Positions 12,170-24,671 of a stretch of DNA of 64,000 nucleotides are shown here, one piece after another. A program made the position numbers and the translations under genes. Every line of letters begins with the position of its first letter. Within the stretch, counting starts at the first letter, position 1. The notes beneath the pieces are model-generated. The model saw only the letters and a list, made by a program, of their open reading frames with translations, had not been told where the DNA came from and searched no databases. The DNA is from Paramecium tetraurelia. Lineage: Eukaryota > Ciliophora > Oligohymenophorea > Peniculida > Parameciidae. The stretch is taken from contig NW_001798996.1 of NCBI RefSeq assembly GCF_000165425.1, positions 189,072 to 253,071 of the forward strand. The letters are read 5' to 3'.

Positions 12170-13400
12170 AATGATTACATTTACATAATCAAAGAGTCTA
12201 TTTTCTCCTTACTATTAAGAAGAGATTCAGAATATTTAAAAAATCGTACTTCAACAAAATATTTCCAACCATGATAGGCTGTGAAATAAGATATCACATA
12301 TTAGAAAGAAGAAAATTGTAAATTTATGTTGGGTAATTACTATCCTATTAAGAAGAAATAAAACTTCTAATTCAGAATCTATTCAATAAATAAACAAAAA
12401 CTTCTTTCCAATTAAATGCATTGTTGAAATTGACACTCAAGGGCCTAATAGTAATTGGGTTATGTTAAATGGATAAGAGAATATCCTTGATTTAAAATTA
12501 AAACTTAGGTTCATAAAATCAATTGGGAGTTTGAATTGCTATGTAATATTAGAAATAAGGTGTTGGAGAAGGTCTTCAAATTTGGTTAAGAGAAATTAAA
12601 AATATAAATGGATTTAATATTTAAACATATAAGAGAGTGGATGATGTCGAATTACGTTATTTATTTTAAAGTGGAAAGAAATAATTTTTGGCTAAATAGT
12701 TATGTTGTATAATGTAATAATTAGAAAATTTCTTTTCAATAGTGGAAATCTATTGAAAGTTCATATAGTCGATAAAATATATCTTGCTATCATATGGAGA
12801 GTATAAATTCAGACTAAAACTAATGATGAAAAGATTCAACATCTATGTTTAAATAGGCTTATTTCATCTTAGGAATATTTCATAAAATCAAAGAAGATAA
12901 TAGTTTTAATAATGACATCACTTAATATATTGACTTTCCTTCAATTATTGTTGATTATAAATCCTCAGAATTATGTTAATAAAGAGATCTCAGACGCTTT
13001 ATGACTATTGACAAATCTTTGATTCCATTATGGATATATTCCATCTCAAAATTCTTAATTTCTTAATGATAAGATAAAGAATGAATAAATAATAAAGTGA
13101 AATGTGTAAATTAGATAACCTAGATTGATTCAAAGGATATTTATAATATTATGAATAACTAAACGCTTCTGAATTTTAAAGGGGTGTACGCCGTATCCCT
13201 CATTTAACGTTGATGTTAGATGTTAGAAAGAATAAAATATTAGTTAAAAACTTGAGAGTAATGATGAATGATTTTGATGGTTAGAATATTTTAGAAATAA
13301 ACATTTTGGCAAGAAATTAAATCATGGCTTTAATATCAAATTAGGTAGAGTAAACTAATCATCTCATAAATATACAATAAAGATGACTTTTATTTTTTTA
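12170..13400 (+). pseudogene. Probable decayed coding region, family not recognised
   Basis: Protein-like stretches appear in several frames but cannot be joined into one frame with plausible introns. Examples are a stretch at about 12400-12600 (IVEIDTQGPNSNWVMLNGQ), one at about 12560-12755 (GVGEGLQIWLREIKNINGF) and one at about 12845-13065 (FMTIDKSLIPLWIYSISKF). Each is interrupted by TGA or a frame change. The fragments lie in order on one strand, as expected of one ancestral gene that is accumulating indels. It directly precedes the SEC61 pseudogene. Alternatively, it is an intact gene with more introns than I can place. Confidence 0.35.
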
Positions 13401-14309
13401 GGAATTTGAAAGTTGAGATTCATAAATAAATTTGTGTTTGTAATTTCAATCATAGAAGCAAGTTTAATTTGTATTAAGATTCAATAATACCGTCAGTTCT
13501 TTAAGATCTTGATAAGAGAGAATGATACAGTAATAAAGGGTATATAAAAATATCTAATAATATACCTCATTATGTGAGAAATAGTAAGTTATTATTATTA
13601 ACAAAAATTTACTACTCACATGCGACATTTAGATTTAAGATAACGTAAATAATGATATTGTAATATATGTAAGATATAAATATGATGAAATCTTAACTTG
13701 TAGTGTATAACTATGTATTTCAATTAAATATCGCAGAAAAATTTTTATATTGCAATATCTACGATGTTATCGGAGATTAAATTAGACTTACTAATATTTG
13801 ATTGTTAAATATGATTAGCAGGATACCTAGATGTAGTAAAATGATAAAGCTACATGTTGGATGGTAATGTTAATATTTTATAATATTGATATATTATATA
13901 TACATATAATATATAGTGTTATAAAACTGATGATCATAACACTTTATTCTCAACCTGTATGATAATTTAAATCAGCATATAATAAATTATGATTGTTATT
14001 TGAATATATGTATATACTAATGCAATCATTTATAAGCGTCTTAGACTTTCCTGAAAGAGTCGATTAGGTGGTTTGTGCATTTTTCTATTGATAGAGTATA
14101 AGAATTACCAAGACATTAATGATTTTCTTTTGTCAAGACATCATCTTTGGAAGACAATACTCCACATCTAACTTGACAGATACTTGTAAATCTCAAAAAT
14201 AGACCTAGTGTCTCTCTTTATTAAATATTGTCCATAATAATATAATTCACACTTACGAGCGAAGTAAAATTAAAATAACAAAGAGTTCAATTTCCTTTTA
14301 ATAAATTGA
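13401..14309. other. Intergenic region, AT-rich
   Basis: Very AT-rich with short palindromic TA-rich tracts (around 13880-13920). No supported gene or RNA seen. Confidence 0.4.
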
Positions 14310-15790
14310 ATGCCTGGTAAGACGAAGATCTTTGATTAATATAAGACCCAAAATCGCAATTATACCAGATGTGGCTGAGCCAGAGACATGGGTACAGAAT
14401 TGGAGTTTATTCTAGACACTGTTCAAATAAAGAACATTATGAACACCTATAGCAACTCTATTATATTTGAAATGTTCTTCGATTCCTTTGCAGGAATATG
14501 AAAAGCATCTGCAGGGGATCCCTTTTATTGATTAAGAATGATATTGCATTCAAACGAGAAACATAGGTGGAATTCGGTATGTCTCTAATGGTGACTGCCT
14601 CAATGATCATACAATTGTTTGCAGCAGCAAAGTTGACTGATGTAGATTAGAATCGAAGGAGGATAAGCAACTTCCTCAGAAGCATAGATGTTATTGAAAA
14701 TATTATAACATTAGGTGAAGCATTCGTATATGTTCCATCTAGAGATGTATGGAGATTTGGACAAATTGGGAATATTTAATGCTATTTAGATAATAATCTG
14801 TCCTCTGGTGATCATTATTGTTAAGTTGCTATCTAAGGGTTATGGAATATATATTTCTGGAACTTCCCTCGTCATAACAATCAATATCTGCGAAAACATC
14901 ATGTGGAAGGAATTCTCACTATATTACTCACAGAATTAGAACTGGAATATGAATAAGCCATACTTGGTTTCTTCTATGGCATATTAATCCGAGAGGATAA
15001 TATCACTGCCTTTCAATCAAACCTTATTAGAGACTCTTTATGAAACCTTACTAATTTGCTGTCCTCCGTTTTGGTGTTCATGATTGTAAACTATTTCCAG
15101 TGATTTGAAATAAACATTCCAATCAAAAACAACAAATTGAGAGGAGGCCTAACTTTTTATCCTGTCAAAGTGTTCTACACTTTCAAGATACCAATAACTC
15201 TTTAAACAGCATTAGTTTCAAATCCTTACTTCCTTTCACAAATTCTTTACAGAAATTTTATTGGCAATTTCATCATCAGATTACTGGGTCATTGGTAATA
15301 ATTGGAAAATGGATATACTGCTCCCATAGAGTGATTAGTCTACTATGTTTCACCACCCAGATCCATTTCCGAAGCTATTTTAGATCCAATTAACAAAGTC
15401 CTTTATACTGCATTTATTCATGGTATTTGTGCTGTCCTCTCCAAAACTTGGATTGATGTTTCTGGATCATCACCAAATGAAGTTTGCATCACAATAGGTT
15501 GCCAAATAACTCAAAGAACAAGACATGAAAATTGTTGGTTACAGAGACTCCTCCATGAAAGATGTCTTATACGATATATTCCAATCGCTGCTTCCTTCGG
15601 TGGAATGTGCATTGGAGTTTCACTATCTTAGCTGATTTCTAAGAGCCATAGGTTCAGGTAATTGATGAATTTTATATATACTCTTAGGAACCAACATACT
15701 TTTATAAGTTACTATCATTTATGGTTATATCGAAACACTTAAAAAAAGAAAAGGAACAAGGTACACTTGAGTTGTTTTAAGGTTGTTCAA
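14310..15790 (+). pseudogene. SEC61 alpha pseudogene (protein translocon channel)
   Basis: The region is collinear with Sec61 alpha, but no frame stays open. Recognisable pieces in order: RPKIAIIPDVAEPETW, a VTASMIIQLFAAAKLTDVD segment, ITLGEAFVYV, SKGYGIYISGTSLVITINIC-like, NIPIKNNKLRGG, FYPVKVFYTFKIPITLQ, SKTWIDVSGSSPNE, KEQDMKIVGYRDSSMKDVLY, YIPIAASFGGMCIG, and ILLQVTIIYGYIETLKK. The pieces shift frame repeatedly: a 16-nt insertion-like segment near 15485-15500, single-base losses near 15570 and 15637, and an extra A in the run near 15742. These cannot be introns. A genuine 30-nt intron (about 15657-15686) survives. It is probably the decaying duplicate of a functional SEC61A copy elsewhere. 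Confidence 0.88.
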
Positions 15791-15819
15791 TATATTATGA
15801 TGAAGTATTATATATATAA

Positions 15820-16263
15820 TCATGATTATTATTATGGACTCTAAACCACAATATTGTAGAGACGTCTTACAGACACTAACTTATTATTCACAGACGATTA
15901 TAACACAAAGTGACGGGGATACTGCTTCAATTTGCTCACTCCCGCTAATCGAACATTGTACACTGCTGATTCTGTTTCACTTTAAGTGCTTAAGGCCTTC
16001 CTCTTATATTCATTTAATGATATCTTGGCCTCATGGTAACCAACTTATAGTTGTTTTGCCGCGTCCTTCAATTAAACTCCCTGATTGGTCAGGCCAATCA
16101 ACTCTTTTTTTTATTCCAAATTTAAAGGTTTCTTAACTACTGATGGTGATGTTTTCTTTATTTTTTTCATCTCAACTTCCACTTGTTTCTTTATTTCTTC
16201 TAGTATATTCATCTTAATTTAATTCTGCATTTTTAAACCACGATTTCTCTAAACTATGCTCAT
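15820..16263 (-). CDS. Small basic protein with helix-turn-helix-like segment
   Basis: Open frame of 147 codons on the minus strand, without introns, from the ATG at 16263 to the TGA complement at 15820-15822. The N-terminal half is Lys-rich with a helix (EEIKKQVEVEMKKIKKT). It is followed by LIGLTNQGVQLKDAAKQLQV and YHEAKISLNEYKRK, which looks like a short helix-turn-helix (Psq-like) DNA-binding unit. This is pattern resemblance only. Because only TGA stops translation, a frame this long could occur by chance. The composition supports coding. Confidence 0.5.
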
Positions 16264-16984
16264 ACTATCAAATCGAATAGTGCGAACGCACTTATTTATG
16301 ATGTAAATCATTATAAAATGAAGAATTCCATACTACGTCATACATAAATATATGAAATTAAATCAAATCATTCATATAATCATAGTATGCAGTATTAACT
16401 GTTTTTCATACTTTTATTTAATTTACAATATGTTTTATTTATGTCTTACTGCATCAGAAATTTTTAATTAATTAAATATCCATTTCTAAACATCTAAGAA
16501 TATTAATAATTGTATTAACATTTCTAAAAATAGTATATTATTTTTATGACTTTAAACTTTTTCATTTTTTTATTAATAATTATAAATTATAATTGCAAAT
16601 TAATTATAATTATTACTCTAATGTTAATATTGACTAACCAAAGGATTATAAATCATAACATATTATGAATTATTTCAATAACTCTTCTTTGAATTTCAGG
16701 TATTTTCCTTGCATTCTGTATATTTGAATAATCTTTCAGAGATTTCAAACTAATTGTAGAATATAAGAGGATTGACTATTTACCTAATGATTCTTTCAAA
16801 AATTGGATCTGGGATAGATTCTCATGTTAAATCATGTCGTGATTAAAAACAAGAAAATTTAAATGAAAATTAAATTAAAATGGTTTTTATAAAATTTTGG
16901 AGACTAGAGAATTAAATAATAAAATATAAAATCATGATTTATAATTTTAATTGATTATTAAGATTGATAATTAATATTTCTAAA
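16264..16984. other. Intergenic region, AT-rich
   Basis: It lies between divergent genes and is dominated by A/T runs. No gene, RNA or repeat that I can support. Confidence 0.45.
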
Positions 16985-18223
16985 ATGATCCTCAATTCAT
17001 TTTTAGGCTGTTCAGAACCTGAAATAGATGAAGAATTTTATTTGTATTATAAGAAGTAGGAAGAGATTCAAGTTAAAAAGGATGAGGAGCAAGAAAAAAA
17101 GGAATAAGACTAAGGCATGAATGAAAATACTCATCATGAAACCTAATTGATCAATCACATGGAATAATAGACAGAAGTGTAAAATTAAGAATTTGAGGAA
17201 AACAATTCAAATATATTATAGTCAAATTCCAAATCACAAGAAAAAATTTAGACATCAGAAAATACTAACCAATCTAATAATATTGAACATTAAAATTTAA
17301 AAAAATATATTTTAGTCGAACAGGAAGGCTTGGAATCGGTAAGAAGGATTTTTCCAAAAATTATGAATTTGATTAATATAAATGATTTTAGAACCTTTTT
17401 TCATTCGATAACACCAGCCTCAATTAAATCAGCTTATCCAAAATATTTCTTTATTTTGAGTAAACTATGGATTAGAGAGCCTTGGATAAATAAAATGCTT
17501 GACTATAAATTTGACAATAAGGATAAAAATTGGGTTGATAATTGCGACTTTCATCAACCAATAAAAAATTAAAAATATGGAATTTACTCACATGAGAATT
17601 TAATGAAGGTAAATGGATTAGATCAATGCACAAAAGACGACGTACTTCAATCTAAATTAGGTGAGTTTCACATTCTCTGTAAAAAATACAAAATAGTTGA
17701 TCAAATAGATAGATTCATGACTTTTCAAAAATTTAGGAGTGCTATTGATTAAATTAAATAGTAATGTAAGGAAGAGGGAATAGCTGATTCTGATTTCTTA
17801 ACTCATATAAAAGCCTTATAAGAATTCGCTATTATAATTGAATAATTAAAATAGAATACTGTTCGATAGACGAAACAATAACCAAAAATGAAAAAAACTA
17901 TCGACATTCTCGTATAGGATATCTAAGAACTATTTTAAATTCCTGAAATACATCTTTAATAATATATCATCCAGGCTCATATCAAAGATGTCATAAATGA
18001 GGATAATATAAGGCAAGATGATAAGAATAAATGGACTGACTTCTAAAAACTTGTCGATACCATATTCTAAAAAGATTCAAAGAGGGAAACCAAAAAATAA
18101 TAGAAATAAGTTAAGTCAGATTAGAAATTTAGTTAGGCCGATTCTTATTTAAATGAATAATTTGTCAATGCTTGTTTGGATGGAAATTCTGTCTCACATT
18201 CTATCAATTCAATAGATTATTGA
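16985..18223 (+). CDS. Gln/Asn/Glu-rich protein, unknown function
   Basis: An uninterrupted frame of 412 codons from ATG 16985 to TGA 18221-18223, with very many TAA/TAG codons read as Gln. The first 110 residues are low-complexity Gln/Glu/Asn (KKQEEIQVKKDEEQEKKEQ-like). The middle is more globular, with aromatic residues (FRTFFHSITPASIKSAYPK; KLWIREPWINKMLDYKF), and the C-terminal part is again helical and Lys/Gln-rich. No known motif is recognised. Length and composition make coding nearly certain. Confidence 0.75.
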
Positions 18224-18441
18224 TAAATTAATAATATTTATATTTATAGCTCATTATAATAAATTTATTTTCAAATATATACTATTTTATTATGAATGAA
18301 TTTTTACCCCCTATTTGTGATTAAAATATTTATTGTTTGATTTTGCAAACTTGAATCTATTAATGAATGTATTGATGTGATTAGAATTATGAAAATTATT
18401 AATAAAATTTATATAATTGTATTAAGAATTATAAAACTCAT

Positions 18442-20224
18442 ATGGATGAATTATTAAGTGCTGTAGTGTAAAGAAAATCAAAGATAAATGAAGTCTTGGA
18501 AACGATTTTAAAACTGAAGGTTAAAAGTATTTGTTTGATTAAAATATCGTAGATGTCATAAGTCAATCTGAAAGATCAACAATATATGCGATCATAAGGA
18601 AACTGAAAGAGGAGGAGAAAAATAGAACAGAAAAAGAGAATTGGATTGTCAGCATAATGAGAAACACAAAATAATACAACGAGGAGCAGATGAAGTATGA
18701 ATGTATATGTAAAGATAGTCATATATTTGTTAAAACCAATGATATCATGAAATTGATTAATGAATCTTTTATTGAACTTCCCTATTAACCGCCCAATAGT
18801 CTGGTTCAATTTTTGGAATAATACTACAATTTACACCAAGGGTTCTTTTAGCAAATGAATTAAGAGTACCAATTAAAAATATAATACAAACAAGCTATCA
18901 AATAAGGAAATGTAAATGAACATTAATATCTAAAAATAGATCAATTTGATAACTGATTTAATCAAAGCATTGTTAGCATCTTCACGAAAAATCCTAAAAG
19001 ATAATATCGATGATTTGGCATACTAAGTTAACAAGGATCTATCGCCTGAAAAGCAAAAGATTATGAAAAAATTAATACCAGATCCATTGGTCGAGCATTT
19101 AAGAACTAGATCATCCACTTAGAATGGAAAAAAAGATGGAACAGTTATCAGTATGACAAACAGTGTAATTCAAAATGAAGAGCCGATTAGATACAACGAC
19201 AAGAGGGAGTATCAATAAATCAAAGAAAAGTTGAAATAGCAATAACGAAGATTTATTTTATAACCAAAAATCCCAAATCAGGAAATTATGTTCTTGGATT
19301 CACCAGTGTATTAATTAAAGTTGAAATACTAATAATACAACAATAGCAATATTGAAAAGAATCAATTTGCTTCTCTATTCAATAACATCAATCTTGATGA
19401 TTTGGATGATCAAAACATATGTGTTCTAGATTATCAAACTATCAAAAGATAATAATAAAATTTTGAAGAATTTAAACTTAACTTTGATAGTCTATACGAT
19501 AAGATTAAGATGAGGAACAGCTATATACAACAATCAGTAATGGATTACAATTAGTATATTTCAAAGAAGTATGCATTTATATCATATTCAAAGATGTACC
19601 AATTCTACTATGATGCTGAGTAGTCAATGCAATAACAATTTAGAAAATGAGTTTTTTAATGTTATCAAAGATAAGTATGAAGAGTTAACAAGTTTGAATG
19701 CAGAATTCTAATAAAATATGTGTCATTATCATTTTTGTAGGATCTATCTAAAACCACATATTAATTCAATTTGTGCCTGCTATAACACCAACAGTAGTAA
19801 ATATGAATTAAACTCAAATCCAATTAAAAATAAGATTGTCATCAGAAAATCCGTGTAGAGTATTAAAAAATCAACACCCATTTAATAAAATTAAAATACA
19901 TTTACTTCAAAAAATCTTATCGAATAATTGAAGAAAGAGAGAACTTTCAACTAATCAATCATATTAGAAGATTCCAGTTATCAAGATATTTATAAATACA
20001 ATAATAGCAGTGGCATAAGTCCCTTAAACAACTCGATACTCTAAATACGGAAATTGGATTAATCATAAAATTTAAATGGAAGTACTTAATATAAATTATA
20101 TTCTCATAAATTATCAAGCGATATATAATCATTCAAATAAACTTCGTTGCATCATAGAGCTTAATCGGCTAATGGAGATTAATTAATTATTCCTCCTCTC
20201 AACTTGAGGAATTGTGCAGAGTGA
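18442..20224 (+). CDS. Lys/Gln/Asn-rich protein with a Cys/His cluster, unknown
   Basis: Starts MDELLSAVVQRKSK. Introns fit at about 18509-18535 (26 nt), 18911-18938 (28 nt, GTAAAT...ATAG) and about 19594-19621 (28 nt); removing them gives one long frame to TGA 20222-20224. The N-terminus is helical (ERSTIYAIIRKLKEEEKNR), and the centre has Gln-rich stretches. A Cys/His cluster (CHYHFC, then ICACYN) at about 19720-19790 could bind a metal. The Ser/Asn-rich tail ends NLRNCAE. No family is recognised. Confidence 0.68.
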
Positions 20225-20864
20225 TATCAAAGGATAGATTAAATGATACAATTTAAATATTATTTTCAACTCTCATATGTATTCTGATGTCTTTTATTGT
20301 TAATTTGAGATTTTACTAATGACTCTATTAAATTATAAATTCTATAATATTTTTATTATTATTCAAATACTTTTTCTGTTTTAACACTCAATTATTACAT
20401 ATTATATGCAATCTGAAATACTAGATTAGGTTAAACAGATTGATATATATTCATGAATAATAATTCAATTATGTATCTTGCATTTTGAGTTAGATGAGAG
20501 TCAACTTAACAATTATAAACATATTATTCAAATAAATGGTGCACTTATAAGTTGATTAAGTGAATTGCTATTTTCTTAAACTATGAAACAACTAAAATGG
20601 ATTTGAATTCTAAATAATTAATGTCATTCCTATATTTATTAAGATAATATTTCATTGAATGTCAAAGTAGGAATTTTATAAAATTATAAACTAAAAATAT
20701 ATAATTTGTATATATTATTATAAATATTTATCGCTGATTATAATAATTACAATTTATATTGCGAATTATGATAATTATTTTAATTTGTTACACACTAAAA
20801 ACTAGTAAATTTCATAATTCAAAAGAATTTAGTAAATTTAATTTTGTATTTAAAATTAATCGTC
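20225..20864. other. Intergenic region, AT-rich
   Basis: No supported feature. Long A/T runs, probably carrying the 3' end of the upstream gene and the promoter of the next one. Confidence 0.45.
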
Positions 20865-21663
20865 ATGGAAAGCACTCCTCAAAATTAGACTTAGATTGAA
20901 CCATAGCAAATTATATGTAACTCTATCAATTTAACCTTAAGGCATAAATCAAGCAGAAAAAAAAACCCATTCGGAATCGCAATTCAGCTCAAATAAAGAT
21001 TTCCTTTCAGTCACAATAATTGAAAGTAAAGAGATTCCAAAAGAAATACCAATAGGGAAACCTACATACTTTGAATCCTAAAGCTAGAAAGAACTTAAAA
21101 GGTTTTTTGTTTAATATATTTTTAGCTTAAAGCTTTGTTATGCTATTTTTAGTTTATTTATTGTAGGCTTCATCTTAGCAAGAATCTTACCTTAATTTTT
21201 ATTTAATGGCTGTAGAGTTTCTGCTGGTGTCTGGATAGTTAGGTACTTAATTAATAATATCCATAGTATCATCTTATACGTCTCGAATATCATCTATTTC
21301 AATTTATAAATCAGTAACAGAATGTTATGTACAATAACGGTTTGGATGATTATTAATTGCTTAACATTCTTAGCAGATCTCATCGCAACCTTGCTCGCAT
21401 TTTAGGCTCCATTATATTATAATGAATGCAAGACCTAAGATTCTATTGAATCTTCCAATGATTGCTAATAAAAGAGCGAATTAAAAAATGCATTGTAAAG
21501 ATATTCATTTAGCCATAGTTCCATAATGAATGTAATCTTTTTACTGATAATTGGCGTAACTAACGGGTGTTATTGCTATAAAGGGTTTTTGATACGGAAA
21601 TTAATAATCTCTCAGCAAAGGTTAGCGAATAAAGCTCCAATTCCTTTGTAAATTGAATTTTGA
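20865..21663 (+). CDS. Four-TM membrane protein, unknown
   Basis: Starts MESTPQNQTQIEPQQI. A 25-nt intron (GTAACT...TTAAG, near 20919-20943) joins it to the main frame. The soluble N-terminus (about 70 residues) ends at a Lys-rich stretch (ESQSQKELKRFF). Four hydrophobic segments follow: one around LCYAIFSLFIVGFILARI, one around NIHSIILYVSNIIYFNL, one around ITVWMIINCLTFLADLI, and one around NVIFLLIIGVTNGCYCY. The loop between the last two is acidic and Cys-containing. No family motif is recognised. Stop TGA 21661-21663. Confidence 0.7.
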
Positions 21664-21786
21664 ATAAATTTTTTGTTTATTATTTTTTTTGTTGTCCTTA
21701 ATTACTTAATATCAATATTTTTTTCCATTTTTGTATTTTATATATAATAAGATTGAAATTAAAATAATAACATTTTGAGAATAAAA

Positions 21787-22099
21787 ATGAAAGTTATCAT
21801 AGAAATAAATGCTTAACTTTCTAATATCCTTAAGAATGTATTTCATTTTAGATTTCATTCCCATAATTTAATTTATTTTGAAATGGATCGTAAAATCAAA
21901 TTAAGTATTAGAAAAAGAAAAGCAGAACTTAATTCCATAATCTGAAGTTAATAAAAATTTGATACACTCTTAATAATCATCATCAATTTATCCAAGCCCG
22001 ATACAAATTTCAACAATAAGTTTGAGGTGTGCAAAATCAAATTACATTAATATACTTTTCTTTCATCAAATCCTTAAATATATAGGCTTAACCTAGTGA
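21787..22099 (+). CDS. Possible small gene, hypothetical
   Basis: Begins MKVIIEINAQLSN. A canonical 22-nt intron (GTAAAATCAAATTAAGTATTAG, about 21889-21910) joins to a Ser/Gln/Pro-rich frame ending at TGA 22097-22099 (about 96 residues). The exact fit of the intron is the main support. It has no recognisable domain, and its AT-rich composition is close to background, so it may be a chance frame. Confidence 0.35.
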
Positions 22100-22599
22100 A
22101 ATATTGATATCCATATTATATTAAACCATATTGTTCCAATTCTCAATTACTCAATCGAATTAAATTCAATAATATAAGTCGATTGGAAATATCCATATTT
22201 AAGTCGTAATGCATCACATTATATATGAATAAATCATTTTTGTTTTTAAGTAAGAAAGAATTTGTTATTTTTAGTCATCATTACTAATCAGATGATGTGA
22301 AATGAATAACTCAATTTTAATTGGGCAAGGAATATATAAATGATTTGACAATTTTTTAATTCTGAGGCAAAGATTTCTAGTGCAAATGAGATTTTAATTT
22401 GATATATTTAATTAATATTTTTTGGTACAGAATAAATATTGGAAACATAGAGGGGTTAATCAATTAATTTTAATCAGTAAAAATGTAAGTAATTTTTTTA
22501 TTACAAAAATTACAATAGCGGATTACTAGTTGACTCATAAATATTAATAATATTAGTTTAATAAATAAATTAATAAAAATAATCACTTAAATCATACAG
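22100..22599. other. Intergenic region, AT-rich
   Basis: No gene or RNA that I can support. It presumably contains the promoter of the phosphatase gene. Confidence 0.45.
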
Positions 22600-23948
22600 A
22601 TGGATAATATATACAAATTCAAGGCGAGCTCTTCAGTGGGACATCTGAAGAATCTAAATAACGATAAACAGTTTTATTCAGAGGAGGAAACCAGCAAAAA
22701 GGAGGAGGAGGAGAAGCAGTTGAAAAAAGTGAGCAAACCACCTAGTAAGATGTCTCAATTCAGTAAAAATGCTACAGGGTACTAAACTGATGACTCTGAT
22801 AAAGAGACGCCTCGAAACAATAAAGTAGGGCCATCAAGTAAAATAATCTTGAAAAATGTTAGATCAGAAAGTCTCTAAATTTCGTAATCTGGTGAATGCG
22901 AAAAAAATTGAGGGAGACAACGACGATCCAAATTATGACGATGATGATGACAAGCCAACAACCATCTAATAGCAAATACAACATGTACAATAGCATCATG
23001 AGGATCAATATGATATAGAGTAGCAAGCGAAGCAGGATGCAGTAAAAATATGCAAAGGCAGATAAACCTAAGGAATCTAAAATGAAGTACATAATGTTTA
23101 TGAGATTTCATATAGACACTCTAACACACAGTAACCAATGGATGTGAATTCTGATGTTGAATAGATGAAAAACAAATAACATCAGGAAGGTAAATTGAAG
23201 AATCACCCATTTCGACATTTGATATACGGTCCAACCATTGGTGAGAATTCGTTTAATAAATTTTTATAACTCACTTAAAGAGGTTTAGTATATGCTAAGA
23301 AATGCCTAAAGGGTCCTTCTGATAAATTTATCAAGTCAAAGATGGTTTAATTGCCAGAATGTGTGATTGTGAAGCCAAAAACCCTATTGTTGGATTTGGA
23401 TGAAACCTTGATCCACAGTTGTTCTCTAAGAGAAAATCCACAAGTCACAGTCACCGCATTTGGAGATTATGGCGAAGAAGCCAAAGTAATACCCACTCAT
23501 TATTTAGATCCACTTCAATATTAGACCATTTTGTGCGTGGTTCTTGCAATAAATGAGTCAATTGTACACAATTTATGTCTTTACTGCCTCTTCATCTGCC
23601 TATGCTAATGCTATAGTGAATTATTTGGATCCAAAGAGACAATGGATTTTGGGAATTCTATCTCGTGGGAACTGCATGGAGACGAAGAATGGTTTCTTTA
23701 TTAAGGATTTGAGAATTGTTGGGAACAAATAATTGAAGGACATGGTGATTGTTGACAATTTGGCTCATTCTTTTGGATTCCAAATTGAAAATGGTATTCC
23801 CATCTTAGAATGGCATAACGATTAGAATGATTAAGAACTTAAATACTTGGCGACTTATTTGATGGAAGCAGCTGATTAGGAAGACATCAGAGTATTTAAT
23901 ACATAGAGATTAAAATTGGATCAACTTATAGAATATAGTTTAGAATGA
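22600..23948 (+). CDS. FCP1/SCP-like (HAD) protein phosphatase
   Basis: Belongs to the CTD-phosphatase-like (NLI-interacting factor) family of aspartate-dependent Ser/Thr phosphatases. The catalytic DxDxT motif is present as KTLLLDLDETLIHSCSL (about 23373-23430), with later family elements YTIYVFTASSSAYANAIV, LDPKRQWILGILSRGNC, DLRIVGNKQLKDMVIVDN and GFQIENGIPI. The N-terminal 180 residues are Lys/Glu/Ser-rich and probably disordered. Frame changes near 22900-23140 and 23485-23530 require small introns. Stop TGA at 23946-23948. Its substrate is unknown. It lies 50 bp upstream of the MORN gene on the same strand. Confidence 0.85.
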
Positions 23949-23998
23949 TCTTATTATCATTAATAAATAAATTCAATATAAATAATTAATCATCATAA

Positions 23999-24563
23999 AT
24001 GGGGTCATGTTGTTCAACTAACAAGGTAGTTAAGGAAACCTATGATTACCCAGATGGAGGAGTTTATGTAGGTGATTTGGAGAACAATTTGCCAGTATCT
24101 ATTTTAATATTGTGGTAAGCATGGAAGAGGCACAATCAAGTGGGACAATGGTTCATTATTTGAGGGCGAATTTATAGAAGGAAGAAAGAATGGAAAAGGA
24201 TTATACAGATGGAATGATGGATAATATTATGATGGCAATTTCAAAGATGAAAAATTTGATGGCTATGGCGAATATTTTTGGACTGATGGAAAAGTTTATA
24301 AAGGCAACTGGACTGATGGTGAAATGAATGGATAAGGGGAAATGAGTTATCCAGATGGAAGAGTATATTCAGGTTCCAAATTTATTTAATCTTAAGGCAG
24401 TTTCAAAGCAGACAAAAAGGATGGCGATGGTGAAATGACTTGGCCTAATGGAAATAAATATATTGGAGCTTGGAAAAAAGGTAAACAACATGGAAAGGGT
24501 GTTATGGTAGATCGATAAGGGAATAAATCTGAAGGCACTTGGAATAAAGGAAAAAAATAATGA
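23999..24563 (+). CDS. MORN-repeat protein with N-myristoylation signal
   Basis: Begins MGSCCSTNK, a good N-myristoylation/palmitoylation sequence suggesting membrane attachment. At least six MORN repeats follow (for example GTIKWDNGSLFEGEF, GLYRWNDGQYYDGNF, GYGEYFWTDGKVYKGNW, GEMSYPDGRVYSG, GEMTWPNGNKYIGAW). Two small introns fit near 24092-24116 and 24373-24396. MORN proteins bind membranes and scaffold cortical structures, common in ciliates. Stop TGA 24561-24563 after a Lys-rich end (NKGKKQ). Confidence 0.85.
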
Positions 24564-24671
24564 AAATTATATTTAAGCATTGTCAATCTGTGTTAATTAT
24601 TAATTTTAATCCGTTTATCATTAAATATCCAAATTGTATTTACTTATTGTATACAAATTCTAAAATTAATA

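Noticed and set aside
13880-13920. TA-rich palindromic tract considered as an IES remnant or telomere-linked site
   Set aside because: No C4A2/C3A3 telomeric repeats and no defined TA-bounded element; simple AT-richness explains it.
15822-16136. Plus-strand open frame of 104+ codons
   Set aside because: Antisense to the minus-strand gene at 15820-16263. The plus reading is Ser/Leu/Ile/His-rich without order, the minus reading looks like a protein.
22859-23111. Two minus-strand hydrophobic frames
   Set aside because: They overlap the disordered, Lys/Glu-rich N-terminal region of the FCP/SCP phosphatase gene; hydrophobic antisense frames are expected there.
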